DNA from: a bacterium HR10
GTDB taxonomy: Bacteria > Acidobacteriota > Blastocatellia > HR10
Assembly: GCA_002923315.1 (NCBI GenBank)
Contig: BEHM01000001.1
Coordinates: forward strand, 155,438 to 219,437
Reading direction: 5' to 3'
DNA: 64,000 nt
The notes beneath the pieces are model-generated. The model made no database searches. It saw nothing but the letters and a program-made list of their open reading frames with translations, and was not told the origin of the DNA. Below are positions 48,322-56,649 of the stretch, piece by piece; position 1 is the first letter of the stretch, and every line of letters starts with the position of its first letter. A program made the position numbers and the translations under genes.

Positions 48322-49089
48322 ATGCGAATCAGCGTTGAATTCTTCGCCCCGGACGAGATCTTCCTGCCGTGGGATTATCTCGATTGGCTGCGCGGGATCT
48401 TCTATCGGGCGATGGAACGAGGCCGGCCGAAGTTAGCGCGCGAAGTGCACGACGAGGGGTTCTCCGGTGGTGGCAAACGTTATAAGCTCGCGACCTTCTC
48501 GCTCCTGTATCCGGAACAGTATGAGCGAACTCCGGGAGGATTGCGCGCGCGCGGTCGCCTCCGGTGGTGGGTCTCCTCGCCGTTGGAGCCGCTCATCGAA
48601 GCCTTGGCGCTCGGCTTGCTCATGCGACCGGAAATCCGACTCGGCGCCAGCGTGCTCCACGTGGGGCAGATCGGTGTCCTTTTGCCCCCGACGTTCGCCG
48701 AGACGATGACGCTCATGACCCTGTCGCCCATCTTCGCTTCCACGGGCTCCCGCGACGCTGAAGGAAGATTTCGCAAACGGTTCCTCTCGCCCGCGGAGCC
48801 CGACTTCGCGCGCGTGCTCGTCGAGAACTTGAAGCGGAAGGCTCTAGCGATCTACGGCGAGGCGCCCGAGGGCGAGCTTCAGTTCGAGTGGCTGAGCGAG
48901 CCGAGATCGAAACTGATGCGGGTGAACGAGACCGATGTGCGCGGATGGATGCTGTCGTTTCGCGTGAGTGGATCACTCGACCTCATCCGACTCGGATATG
49001 ACGCCGGATTCGGCGAGCGCAACGCGCAGGGCTTCGGCATGGTGTGCCTGCCGCACGAGCACCCGACTTCGTCGCGACAAAGGGCGTGA
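48322..49089 (+). CDS. cas6: CRISPR-associated endoribonuclease Cas6
   Basis: Processes CRISPR transcripts into guide RNAs. The 255-residue RAMP protein opens MRISVEFFAPDEIFLPWDYLDWLRGIFYRAM and ends with the glycine-rich loop GFGERNAQGFGMV (~229-241), the Cas6 hallmark. The middle shows the second ferredoxin-like fold. ATG 48322 has GGAGG six bases upstream; the frame is open to 48064 but that part looks non-coding. It is the only Cas6 in the window, so it probably serves both effector modules downstream. Confidence 0.88.
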   Translation: MRISVEFFAPDEIFLPWDYLDWLRGIFYRAMERGRPKLAREVHDEGFSGGGKRYKLATFSLLYPEQYERTPGGLRARGRLRWWVSSPLEPLIEALALGLLMRPEIRLGASVLHVGQIGVLLPPTFAETMTLMTLSPIFASTGSRDAEGRFRKRFLSPAEPDFARVLVENLKRKALAIYGEAPEGELQFEWLSEPRSKLMRVNETDVRGWMLSFRVSGSLDLIRLGYDAGFGERNAQGFGMVCLPHEHPTSSRQRA

Positions 49090-49437
49090 GCGTAGGCGGG
49101 CATGCGGCGTGCGCCGCTTCCGGTCGGGGGAGGACCCGAAATGGGCAGTGGAGTGACAAGTCCCATCAGCACCCACGACCGCACCTTCATCGCCAAGTCC
49201 ATGTCGCGCGTGATCTCGCGTCTTGAGGGCAGTAGGAGGCGACACACAAGGAGCGGTGTCGAGAACCCTTCCATCCTCGAAAAGGCGAGGGAGGGTAGCA
49301 CAACGGCGCGCGTTCTGAGAGCACGAAGAGTCCTTCGATTAGGGTAACGATGGCTTCATCATAGGGGGCAGCAAGGAGTACGTGGTTCATGACTCTCTTC
49401 TCTCACAATCTTGAGTGAGAACAGGGACGAGGGGGTA
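49090..49437 (+). other. 348-bp gap between cas6 and cas8
   Basis: No CRISPR repeats, tRNA or transposon ends are visible. Short frames on both strands (for example 49187-49390 minus, starting MNHVLLAAPYDEAIVTLIEG) lack family similarity that I recognise. It may contain remnants of a lost gene or the regulatory region of the cas8-led transcript. Confidence 0.4.
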
Positions 49438-49507
49438 ATGAAGAAACTGCTTGACATCAAGGTGCACGCTCGGGGAAAATATCGCCGCATTGGTGAGGGA
49501 GATGACT

Positions 49508-51013
49508 ATGACGTCATCATCACCCACGATCCGAATCTCTCCGGCCCACCCCACCGGCAACTTCTGGGTGGACACGGGGCTCGTCGTGCTCCTGGAGCAA
49601 TTCGGGGAGGGAGAGCATCCCGTAGACGAAGTGCTGCGCTGGCTCCAGAGCCAGCTCCTCCAGCCCAGCGGCAACAAGGGTGAGTACTTCGACGAGAAAA
49701 GCGGGCAGATTCGCCCGTACGACAAAGTCAACTGGGTCTATCCGACAAACCTCTTCATCAAGGTCTCCGGCCAGGCACCCAAAACGAAAGTCAACGGCAA
49801 AGACTACTTCCTGCATCCGCCCCGCTTTGAACTGTCGCTCAAGCTCAGCAAAAAGCCCGACGCCTGCGACCTTTGCGGGGAGCGGGCGCCCTTGACCGAT
49901 GCCACCATGTGGATGTTCCCGTTCGTGGTAGACCCGCAGAAGTTCGGCACCTTCTATCCGGGCACCAAGCGCGGACTCAAGCTCTGTGCGCGGTGCGCTC
50001 TGGCGGGGCTAGCTGGGTATCTGGGCTGGCTCTGGAAGGCGCAGGGGCGCGACGCGCTGCATTTCTTCATCTTCCACTCCGAGCTGCGGGAGATGCGGCG
50101 TCTGCACCGAGAAGTGCTCGAGCCCTTGCGCGTGAAAGGCGAAAAGGGCGGCACGGCGCCGGTGGCGTTTGCGGGGCCGTATGTGAACGAGACTGCACTA
50201 GGGCTTCTTTTGGCGCTCTTTCAGCATGTGCGTCAGTCCGATGTACTTTCCGAGGAAGCACGTCAACTCCTAGCATCGCTCCTTGGGGCGACGGACACAG
50301 GCATTCCACCAACGCCGATCACCCTCTACGCCATCACGGGCGCGCCTGGGCAAGCGTTTCAGATGAAGGCGCTGCGGGAGTTTTCCAAGCTGCAGCGGCT
50401 CTACCGGCTCTATGAAAGCTGGCTTGAGGTTATCCGTCAGCACGGGATTGATGCAAACCCGCATCAGCGCCTAGTGCAGATTTGGAGTCAGTTCTGGGCA
50501 CAACAAGGGCAGAATCGAGAATCCCTCTGGCGCGAGCGCATTGCCTGGGCGCTGTTGGAGTTTGGCGATCCAACGCCCTTTGTGGAGCACTTTCTCTTTG
50601 AAGCTCGGGCGCGGGAGGAAAATCCGCGTCCGCTGGTGCGTGGCACGCTTGAGGTGTTGAACCAATACCTGCGGGAGGTTTTCCACATGAACGAGCAGTT
50701 TCAGCGCACGCTGGCTGGTTTCGGGCATTCGCTGGGCACGGCAGCTCAGCAGCACAACGAGATGGGGCTTCTCTACGCCCTGCGTAACGCCAAAAACCCG
50801 GAGGATTTCTACCGAGTTTTGAACGATGCCCAGTTTCGGCTTCAGGTCACCATCCCCGAGGCGCTCCTGCGCATCGAGCGCGGCGAGCGCATCGCCGGCG
50901 CCCCCTGGGTGCGGGTGAAGACGCTGCTTTCCATCTATGCGATGAATGCGTATTTGCGGGGTGGGAGGGAGGAGCAAAGCACGTCTATTTCAGAATCCAC
51001 CGTTTCTGGATAG
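49508..51013 (+). CDS. cas8: CRISPR effector large subunit Cas8 (Cst1, CXXC-CXXC type)
   Basis: A 501-residue protein resembling Cst1/Cas8a1 of Tneap-type I-B systems. Near the N-terminus it reads PTGNFWVDTGLVVLLEQFG, and it carries the family's two zinc pairs, CDLC (~120) and CARC (~161), with WMFPFVVDPQKFGTFYPG between them. Large subunits recognise the PAM and start target unwinding. ATG 49508 follows GAGGGAG. An upstream frame from ATG 49438 encodes residues that look like the missing N-terminus, but it is out of phase by one base. It is 6 bp before cas3, so it leads the inserted module physically although it fits the Tneap set. Confidence 0.75.
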   Translation: MTSSSPTIRISPAHPTGNFWVDTGLVVLLEQFGEGEHPVDEVLRWLQSQLLQPSGNKGEYFDEKSGQIRPYDKVNWVYPTNLFIKVSGQAPKTKVNGKDYFLHPPRFELSLKLSKKPDACDLCGERAPLTDATMWMFPFVVDPQKFGTFYPGTKRGLKLCARCALAGLAGYLGWLWKAQGRDALHFFIFHSELREMRRLHREVLEPLRVKGEKGGTAPVAFAGPYVNETALGLLLALFQHVRQSDVLSEEARQLLASLLGATDTGIPPTPITLYAITGAPGQAFQMKALREFSKLQRLYRLYESWLEVIRQHGIDANPHQRLVQIWSQFWAQQGQNRESLWRERIAWALLEFGDPTPFVEHFLFEARAREENPRPLVRGTLEVLNQYLREVFHMNEQFQRTLAGFGHSLGTAAQQHNEMGLLYALRNAKNPEDFYRVLNDAQFRLQVTIPEALLRIERGERIAGAPWVRVKTLLSIYAMNAYLRGGREEQSTSISESTVSG

Positions 51014-51019
51014 GGACAA

Positions 51020-53320
51020 ATGAATGTGGCAAATGCCTACAACCAGTGTGGAATAAACACGCCGGCGCCGCATCAACGGGGGGCCTGGGATGCATTGTCC
51101 CGAGGACAGTCCATCATCCTTCGTGCACCCACAGGCTCTGGCAAAACGGAAGCCGTCGTTCTTCCGTTTTTGGCTTTTGGTGGTCAGTCATTAGCCGCCC
51201 GCTTGATCTATGCGCTACCGCTTCGCTCGTTGGCGAACCAAATCGTAAGGCGTATCGAAGACTATGCCCCAAAGTTAGGCAGCAAGCCTGCCAGTTTCCA
51301 GGTCCGCCTGCAACACGGAGAAAAGCCTGAGTCGGTGCTCTTTGCCGCTGATGCCGTGGTCGCAACGATTGATCAGGTTGTTACCTCCTACGCGTGCACG
51401 CCATTGACCCTTCCGGTACGACACGGCAACATCCCCGCCGGCGCGGTGATGAGTTCATTTCTTGTTTTTGACGAGATGCACCTGTTTGACCCCGAATTGG
51501 GGCTTCAAGCTACACGGCTCATGTGCGAGCGCCTGCACCGACTTGGGATGCCTTATGCCGTCCTTTCCGCAACGCTTCCCGACTCGGTTGTTGAGTTCTG
51601 GCAGGACAATCTGGGCGCGGAGGTGATAGAGGCTGATGGCGAGTTTGTCCAGCGCCAGGTAACCGTGGAGTGGCGCGATTTGCACCTGAATGCCGATGAA
51701 GTCAAGAAAGCGTTAGGGCAAGTCCATCGGATTCTCGTAGTCTGCAATACCGTGGATCAGGCTGTTGCGCTTTACCGCCAGGTCGCATCCGACGCGCAGA
51801 CCCAGGGATATGCATGCAACTTACTGCACTCCCGTTTTTTGCCGGAAGACCGCAAGCGAAAAGAAGATTGGGTCGCTCAGCACTTCGGCAAAGAGGCTGC
51901 GGTAGATACAAAAGCCCTGCTCGTGGCCACCCAGGTGGTAGGAGTTGGGCTTGATATCTCGGCGGATCTCCTTCTGACCGAGGTCGCCCCGGTAGATGCG
52001 CTCATCCAGCGTGCCGGGCGGGTGGCTCGCTGGGGTGGGACAGGGAAGGTTTTGGTGTACGATGTGGAGAGCGCTGCTCCGTACAACCGAGAGCTTGTGG
52101 GAAAAACTAAAGAAGTCCTTCAGAAGGAATCAGGCTGTGTGTTGGACTGGCCTACTGCGAAGCGCTGGGTCAATCAAGTCCTTAATGAACCCTATCGCCG
52201 TATTCTTCACGAAAGTAATGCCTATGAACAGGTCGTCGCTCAACTCAGCCGAGCGGCCTTCGAGGGCAGCCGTAGCCAGGCTGAGGCTGCGGTGCGAGAG
52301 ATCAACACCGTCGAGGTGACGCTGCACAGCGACCCGCAGCGTTTGGGGCGCGATGTCCTCCGCTTGCCCACCCTCAGCGTGCACATCGGGGTAGCCAAGA
52401 AGTGGGTAGAGGAAGCCAAACGGGCCAACATCCAGGTCTGGCGTGTGGAAGTGGATCGCAACCCTTCCGACGCGCAAGCCTCCGTGAGCTTGAAGCTTGT
52501 AAGCAATGCAGAGGATATAACCATCGGCGATCGGTTAGTCTTCCCACCTTCGTTGCTGGGGTACTCGCCTGACGAGGGGTTACAGCAGGCCCCAAACGGT
52601 CAGGATTTTCAACCCCAATCTGGCCAGGCATGTCAGCCGCTATCTTCAGCCCTTCGGCGGGAAGGCTGGATTGACCATAGCGTGCAAGTCGCAGACGCTA
52701 TTGAGCAGATACTCCAGCAGGAGCAACACGCGGTTTCGGCATTGGCCTATCTGCTAAGCGTTCCCAAAGACGAGATCAAAAAAGCGGCAAAGCTGGCGGC
52801 TTTACTGCATGACTTGGGCAAACTCAACGCTGAATGGCAGCGTGAGGCCGGCATTTCGGGGGCCGCATCTCCACAGGACCTGCTTGCCCACACCGATGCG
52901 CGGGAATATGTGCGCTTTCCGCCTCATGCCACTGTAAGCGCTTACGCTCTCTGGCTGGCCATCATCGTGGATGGAGGCGCACTACCGAGACTGCTTGCAA
53001 AAGCGGTATGCTTCGCCATTGCGCATCACCATTCGGTTCGTGCCAAAGAGGTGCCTGCATATAAGTTCCACCCAAAATGGAAAGACGCCGTCAAGCAGGC
53101 GCTCCAGAAATGCGGGTTGAACGGCACTTTGAACCTGAATCACATAACACCAAGTCAGCCAAGCCCAACGGACCTGCGTGAGCAGTTTCCTCCGATGGAA
53201 TGTGAGCGCCTGTACACCGCCTATGTGTTACTTTCGCGCTGGCTTCGGCTTGCCGACCGTATCGCAACAGGAGGTCCAAATGCAGTACTACATTACGAAA
53301 ACTGGTTTGGACGCCTTTGA
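51020..53320 (+). CDS. cas3: Cas3 helicase-nuclease with C-terminal HD (type I-A-like)
   Basis: 766 residues in the order helicase then HD nuclease, the reverse of most Cas3 proteins. Helicase motifs: Walker A APTGSGKTEA (36-45), DEMH (151-154) in place of DEAH, LSATLP, and motif VI QRAGRVARWG. The HD part has LAALLHDLGKLNAEW (~592-606) and AIAHHHSV (~665). The order matches a fusion of the separate type I-A Cas3' and Cas3'' proteins. It degrades target DNA after recruitment. Its end overlaps the next gene by 41 bp. Codon use is more A/T-rich than in host genes. Confidence 0.87.
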   Translation: MNVANAYNQCGINTPAPHQRGAWDALSRGQSIILRAPTGSGKTEAVVLPFLAFGGQSLAARLIYALPLRSLANQIVRRIEDYAPKLGSKPASFQVRLQHGEKPESVLFAADAVVATIDQVVTSYACTPLTLPVRHGNIPAGAVMSSFLVFDEMHLFDPELGLQATRLMCERLHRLGMPYAVLSATLPDSVVEFWQDNLGAEVIEADGEFVQRQVTVEWRDLHLNADEVKKALGQVHRILVVCNTVDQAVALYRQVASDAQTQGYACNLLHSRFLPEDRKRKEDWVAQHFGKEAAVDTKALLVATQVVGVGLDISADLLLTEVAPVDALIQRAGRVARWGGTGKVLVYDVESAAPYNRELVGKTKEVLQKESGCVLDWPTAKRWVNQVLNEPYRRILHESNAYEQVVAQLSRAAFEGSRSQAEAAVREINTVEVTLHSDPQRLGRDVLRLPTLSVHIGVAKKWVEEAKRANIQVWRVEVDRNPSDAQASVSLKLVSNAEDITIGDRLVFPPSLLGYSPDEGLQQAPNGQDFQPQSGQACQPLSSALRREGWIDHSVQVADAIEQILQQEQHAVSALAYLLSVPKDEIKKAAKLAALLHDLGKLNAEWQREAGISGAASPQDLLAHTDAREYVRFPPHATVSAYALWLAIIVDGGALPRLLAKAVCFAIAHHHSVRAKEVPAYKFHPKWKDAVKQALQKCGLNGTLNLNHITPSQPSPTDLREQFPPMECERLYTAYVLLSRWLRLADRIATGGPNAVLHYENWFGRL

Positions 53321-54326
53321 TACCGCTCGAGCCTGGGGGCTTGGAGTGGTACTGAATGTCATAACGGGCGATGAGGTGCGAATCACCGACGCAGAGTGGA
53401 TGTACATCGTCGAACCTGTATCGGCTGTGCCCAAGCATATACGGCTCTCTGGTAAGACGGCGTGGGCTTCTTTATTTCAGCAGGAGAACTGGCAGAGGGT
53501 GTTCATGACCGCAAAAGGGGGCTGGGGTAAGAAACGGGATCAGGCAAAGCAGATCATGGAACAGCAGATAAACTCACTCCTTGCGAACTTAGCGACTTTA
53601 CAAGCAGTTGCTTTGGGGAGTGGCGAAAGCCTCCCGGGGGGATTGGACCCCACCGGCTTTAAGGGGCTGCGACATACTACGCGTGCTCGGTATCAAGAAG
53701 GGCAATTCAATGTACCGAAAGACCACTGGGCTCTGGCCTCCCTCGGAATGGCCACTTGTGGCACCTATCGTTATGCAAAAGAGGCGGGTCAGGCCAACTG
53801 GCTGGTGCTTCTGCCGGTCCCCCAGGAAGTTCGTTTCAGTTACTTTCGCGATGTTCGGGACCTGTTCCGACTTCCCGGGCTCAAGTATCATGGCGTTCAA
53901 AACGCTGCCGCCCATTATGCTGTGCAGTTGGCAGAACGTCTGCGTCGTCGAGCGGCTGCTCAGGGAAGCCTGCAGGACCGATACTCGGCTGTGCTCTATT
54001 TCCGTCTTTTTGGCGCCGGACAGCAGCTTAAGCCCGCTCAGGGCAACCAGCTCCGTCTCGAGCCGCTCATGGGGGCCATTGCGCGGGACCCGCACACAAC
54101 CCAGCCGATGCTGGAGTGGCTCGATTACTGCTTCCGCCTCGGCTCAACGAAGGGCGCCGAGGACCTTGCCCTGGCGGCAACGGAACTCGTGATGCGCTGG
54201 GACCTGGATGCGTATGACCGCCTGGTGCGCATAGCAGTGAGGTATCAGGCCCAAGGGCGCATCCGGCGGGAGAATTTGCCCGGAAGTAACACCTTGAAGG
54301 AGGTAATGCATCATGTCCGTGTCTAA
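53280..54326 (+). CDS. putative type I-A large subunit (Csa4/Cas8a2 position)
   Basis: A 348-residue protein beginning MQYYITKTGLDAFDTARAWGL. I see no zinc pairs, RAMP glycine loop or nuclease motif. Size and place, next to Cas3, a small subunit and Cas7/Cas5, match Csa4 (Cas8a2) of type I-A, and that is the basis of the call. The start has a near-perfect ribosome site, GGAGGTCCAA, which is also found before the cst2-like cas7 at 56650. It overlaps cas3 by 41 bp and the small-subunit gene by 14 bp. An alternative is a divergent Cas8 of another subtype. Confidence 0.6.
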   Translation: MQYYITKTGLDAFDTARAWGLGVVLNVITGDEVRITDAEWMYIVEPVSAVPKHIRLSGKTAWASLFQQENWQRVFMTAKGGWGKKRDQAKQIMEQQINSLLANLATLQAVALGSGESLPGGLDPTGFKGLRHTTRARYQEGQFNVPKDHWALASLGMATCGTYRYAKEAGQANWLVLLPVPQEVRFSYFRDVRDLFRLPGLKYHGVQNAAAHYAVQLAERLRRRAAAQGSLQDRYSAVLYFRLFGAGQQLKPAQGNQLRLEPLMGAIARDPHTTQPMLEWLDYCFRLGSTKGAEDLALAATELVMRWDLDAYDRLVRIAVRYQAQGRIRRENLPGSNTLKEVMHHVRV

Positions 54327-54756
54327 CCGTCTTGCGGAGCTCTACAGCCATCCTGCGGTGCAAGAGTTCGGAGCGACTCTGCGACGCTCCCTGCGGATGA
54401 ATGACGATTACGCTTCTATTCTGGACTTTGAGTTTGCCGAAACCCCCGAAGCCTTTGCCGAGGCGCTGAAGCGATTCCTGCGCCGCTTTGAAGGGCTGGC
54501 GAGACGAAAGAAGCTGCAGCGTCCCACCCAGAAATATTTAGAGGAGATTACCAAACTTGTGGACCAGTATGGAGTGAAGCTCGTTCGCGCTGCCCTGATC
54601 AGCCATGCATTGGTCAGAGGTGAGCGAGAGGAGGATCAAACGAATCAACAGGGCAAGCTTCCATCTGGGAAGCGACCGGCACAAAGGCACCAGCCGTTAC
54701 GGCGGAAGGTCCAAAGCTCCATAAGAACCATCCGTGAGTCCAACAGAAGGAGGTAA
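54313..54756 (+). CDS. putative small effector subunit (Csa5/Cas11-like)
   Basis: A 147-residue mostly helical protein (MSVSNRLAELYSHPAVQEFG, FAEALKRFLRRFEGLARRKK) with a very basic, probably disordered tail of ~45 residues. Its size and position before cas7-cas5 match Csa5, the type I-A small subunit that lines the target strand in Cascade. The ribosome site is AAGGAGGT. No catalytic motif. Sequence similarity to Csa5 was not tested, so the name rests on context. Confidence 0.6.
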   Translation: MSVSNRLAELYSHPAVQEFGATLRRSLRMNDDYASILDFEFAETPEAFAEALKRFLRRFEGLARRKKLQRPTQKYLEEITKLVDQYGVKLVRAALISHALVRGEREEDQTNQQGKLPSGKRPAQRHQPLRRKVQSSIRTIRESNRRR

Positions 54757-54762
54757 TTAGCT

Positions 54763-55833
54763 ATGCCCAGGCGAAAATCCTTGCTAGAAAGGCAAAATCA
54801 ACGGAGGCAGCCGCCTCAGGACGTTTTCGAGGTCGCCATCCTGGCGCGGGTAAAGTGGGATCTCCACTCCCTTAACAACGAGGGCACCATTGGGAACGTT
54901 ACCGAGCCCCGCACCGTCGTGCTCTGGAACGGCACCAAGACCGATGGCGTCAGCGGCGAGATGATGAAGCACATTCATGCTTACTGGACGTGGTTGCAAG
55001 CCAAGACCAAGACCTTTGCTCTTTGCGACGCTTGCCAAGTCTTTCAGCCACAGCGAGCGGATGCAGCGTCTCAGGGTCTCAACCGGAACGATAATGCTGC
55101 GGCGATGGCTACTGCCGTCGAGCGATGCGTCCTCTGCGACCTGCATGGCTTTCTGGTACAACGTCCCACGATTCACCGGCAGTCCGTGGTGGAATTCGGC
55201 TGGATCGTGGGAGTGCCGGAGAAGTTCCACCGGGATATTCACGTGCATGCCCGGCATGCAGTGGCGGAGCGCGGGGTTGCTGAAGCAGAAGGCGAGGCAT
55301 CCGAGGAACAGACACAGGAAGCCGAGCGAACGGAGGTAGCGGCGCAGATGGTTTACCACCGTCCCACCCGCTCCGGCGTCTATGCCCTGGTCACGCTCTT
55401 TCAGCCCTGGCGCATCGGCCTGAACGAGGTGAACTATACCTACGCCCTCGATCCCAATGAGCAGCGACGCCGGTACCAACTCGCTATCACTGCTTATGAG
55501 TGGACTCTAAAACGTCCCGATGGGGCCATGACCACGACGCGCTTCCCGCACATTGAAGGCATAGAGGGTATTGTGCTCATCGCACGCCAGCCCGTGCCGG
55601 TGCCCATGCTCAGCCCCTTGCGAGAAGATTACCGGGAAAAGCTGGAAGAGCTGGCTAAGAAGCAGAATGTGGAAGCTAAGAGATTTGTTGATGTGGACGA
55701 GTTGGTAAACATCCTGAGCGAATTGCGGCAAGCGGTTCCGTTCCAGATGCCCTTCTCTGTAGGAACAGTTTCCCGACGAGGGCGTGGCCGGAGACGGCGG
55801 GCAGGAAGAAGTTCCAGACGAACCACCAGATGA
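54763..55833 (+). CDS. cas7: Cas7 backbone subunit, Csa2/DevR type (module 1)
   Basis: 356 residues; Cas7 proteins coat the guide RNA as the effector backbone. The N-terminus VAILARVKWDLHSLNNEGTIGN with TDGVSGEMMKHIHAYW fits the Csa2/DevR group. Two CxxC pairs (CDAC ~88 and CVLC ~126) suggest a zinc-binding thumb insertion, and a Glu-rich loop (~172-190) breaks the fold. The C-terminus in this frame is strongly basic (RRGRGRRRR). The overlapping frame there is acidic and runs into cas5, raising the possibility of a frameshift. AAGGAGGT ribosome site. Confidence 0.78.
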   Translation: MPRRKSLLERQNQRRQPPQDVFEVAILARVKWDLHSLNNEGTIGNVTEPRTVVLWNGTKTDGVSGEMMKHIHAYWTWLQAKTKTFALCDACQVFQPQRADAASQGLNRNDNAAAMATAVERCVLCDLHGFLVQRPTIHRQSVVEFGWIVGVPEKFHRDIHVHARHAVAERGVAEAEGEASEEQTQEAERTEVAAQMVYHRPTRSGVYALVTLFQPWRIGLNEVNYTYALDPNEQRRRYQLAITAYEWTLKRPDGAMTTTRFPHIEGIEGIVLIARQPVPVPMLSPLREDYREKLEELAKKQNVEAKRFVDVDELVNILSELRQAVPFQMPFSVGTVSRRGRGRRRRAGRSSRRTTR

Positions 55834-55891
55834 ATCCGAAGAGTTCGAAGAGGAGTTCACTGAATCCCATCTCGTCACGGAGTGGGTAACA

Positions 55892-56635
55892 ATGTCGCGA
55901 CGCTCTCAAAGTCAGCCCTCACCGCTAACTAAGTCACAAACCGGGTTGATGGTCTGGCTTCGGGCAGACTACGAGTTCCCGAGCACGTTTTCCTATCGCA
56001 TGCCCGATGTCTCCGCTCAGTTTGCTGTTGGATCTCCCATTCCCTCGCCAGCAACGGTCAAATTGGCTCTGGTGGATACGGCTATCCGGTGGAGCGGGAA
56101 TGTCGCCGAAGGACGTCGCATTTTTGACCTCGTCAAGGCGCTTCGGGTATGTGTTGTGCCACCACCCCGCGTGGTTCGTTTTAGGGCCTTCATCAAACGG
56201 CTGAAGCCCCCTCATTCTTCCGCAGGAGCCAGTGCTCCTACTGTGGAGTCCACTGGGGTTCGAGACTACTTCCTGCTGGAGGGTCCGCTATCCGTGTACA
56301 TTGAGGTTCCGCGGGCTCATGCTGGCAAGATCCGTGAGCTTCTTCTTCGTATTCGGCGATTCGGGACTTCGGATTCGTTGTGCTGGTGTACGGGCGTCAA
56401 TGAGGAGGCTCCTGATAACCGCCTATGCCCTCAAGTTCTAGCAAATCTCACACCTACTCAGTATGGATTGGTCGTGCGTCTTTCCGACCTGAGTGCCTCA
56501 TCGCAATTTGATGGCTTCAATCCCTTTGGCGGTACTGCTCGGCAGGCGAATTTGGAGAAGCAAGTTTATGTCCTTCCTCTCACCGTGAAGCGTAGTGGAG
56601 AAACCTGGGCGATTCTGGAAAGAAATCGAACGTAA
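55892..56635 (+). CDS. cas5: Cas5 RAMP subunit (module 1)
   Basis: A 247-residue RAMP protein; Cas5 caps the 5' end of the guide in Cascade. The segment MVWLRADYEFPSTFSYRMPD followed by GSPIPSPATVKLALVDTAIR is the Cas5 N-terminal pattern (plug, then PSPATV-like helix start). ATG 55892 has GGAG eight bases upstream. The frame is open to GTG 55784, adding 36 acidic residues that overlap the cas7 end; whether they belong to Cas5 or to a frameshifted Cas7 tail is unclear. It ends 14 bp before the next cas7. Confidence 0.72.
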   Translation: MSRRSQSQPSPLTKSQTGLMVWLRADYEFPSTFSYRMPDVSAQFAVGSPIPSPATVKLALVDTAIRWSGNVAEGRRIFDLVKALRVCVVPPPRVVRFRAFIKRLKPPHSSAGASAPTVESTGVRDYFLLEGPLSVYIEVPRAHAGKIRELLLRIRRFGTSDSLCWCTGVNEEAPDNRLCPQVLANLTPTQYGLVVRLSDLSASSQFDGFNPFGGTARQANLEKQVYVLPLTVKRSGETWAILERNRT

Positions 56636-56649
56636 AAGGAGGTCCAACC

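Noticed and set aside
49090..49507. Possible CRISPR array between cas6 and cas8
   Set aside because: No direct repeats of 25-40 bp at regular spacing could be found.
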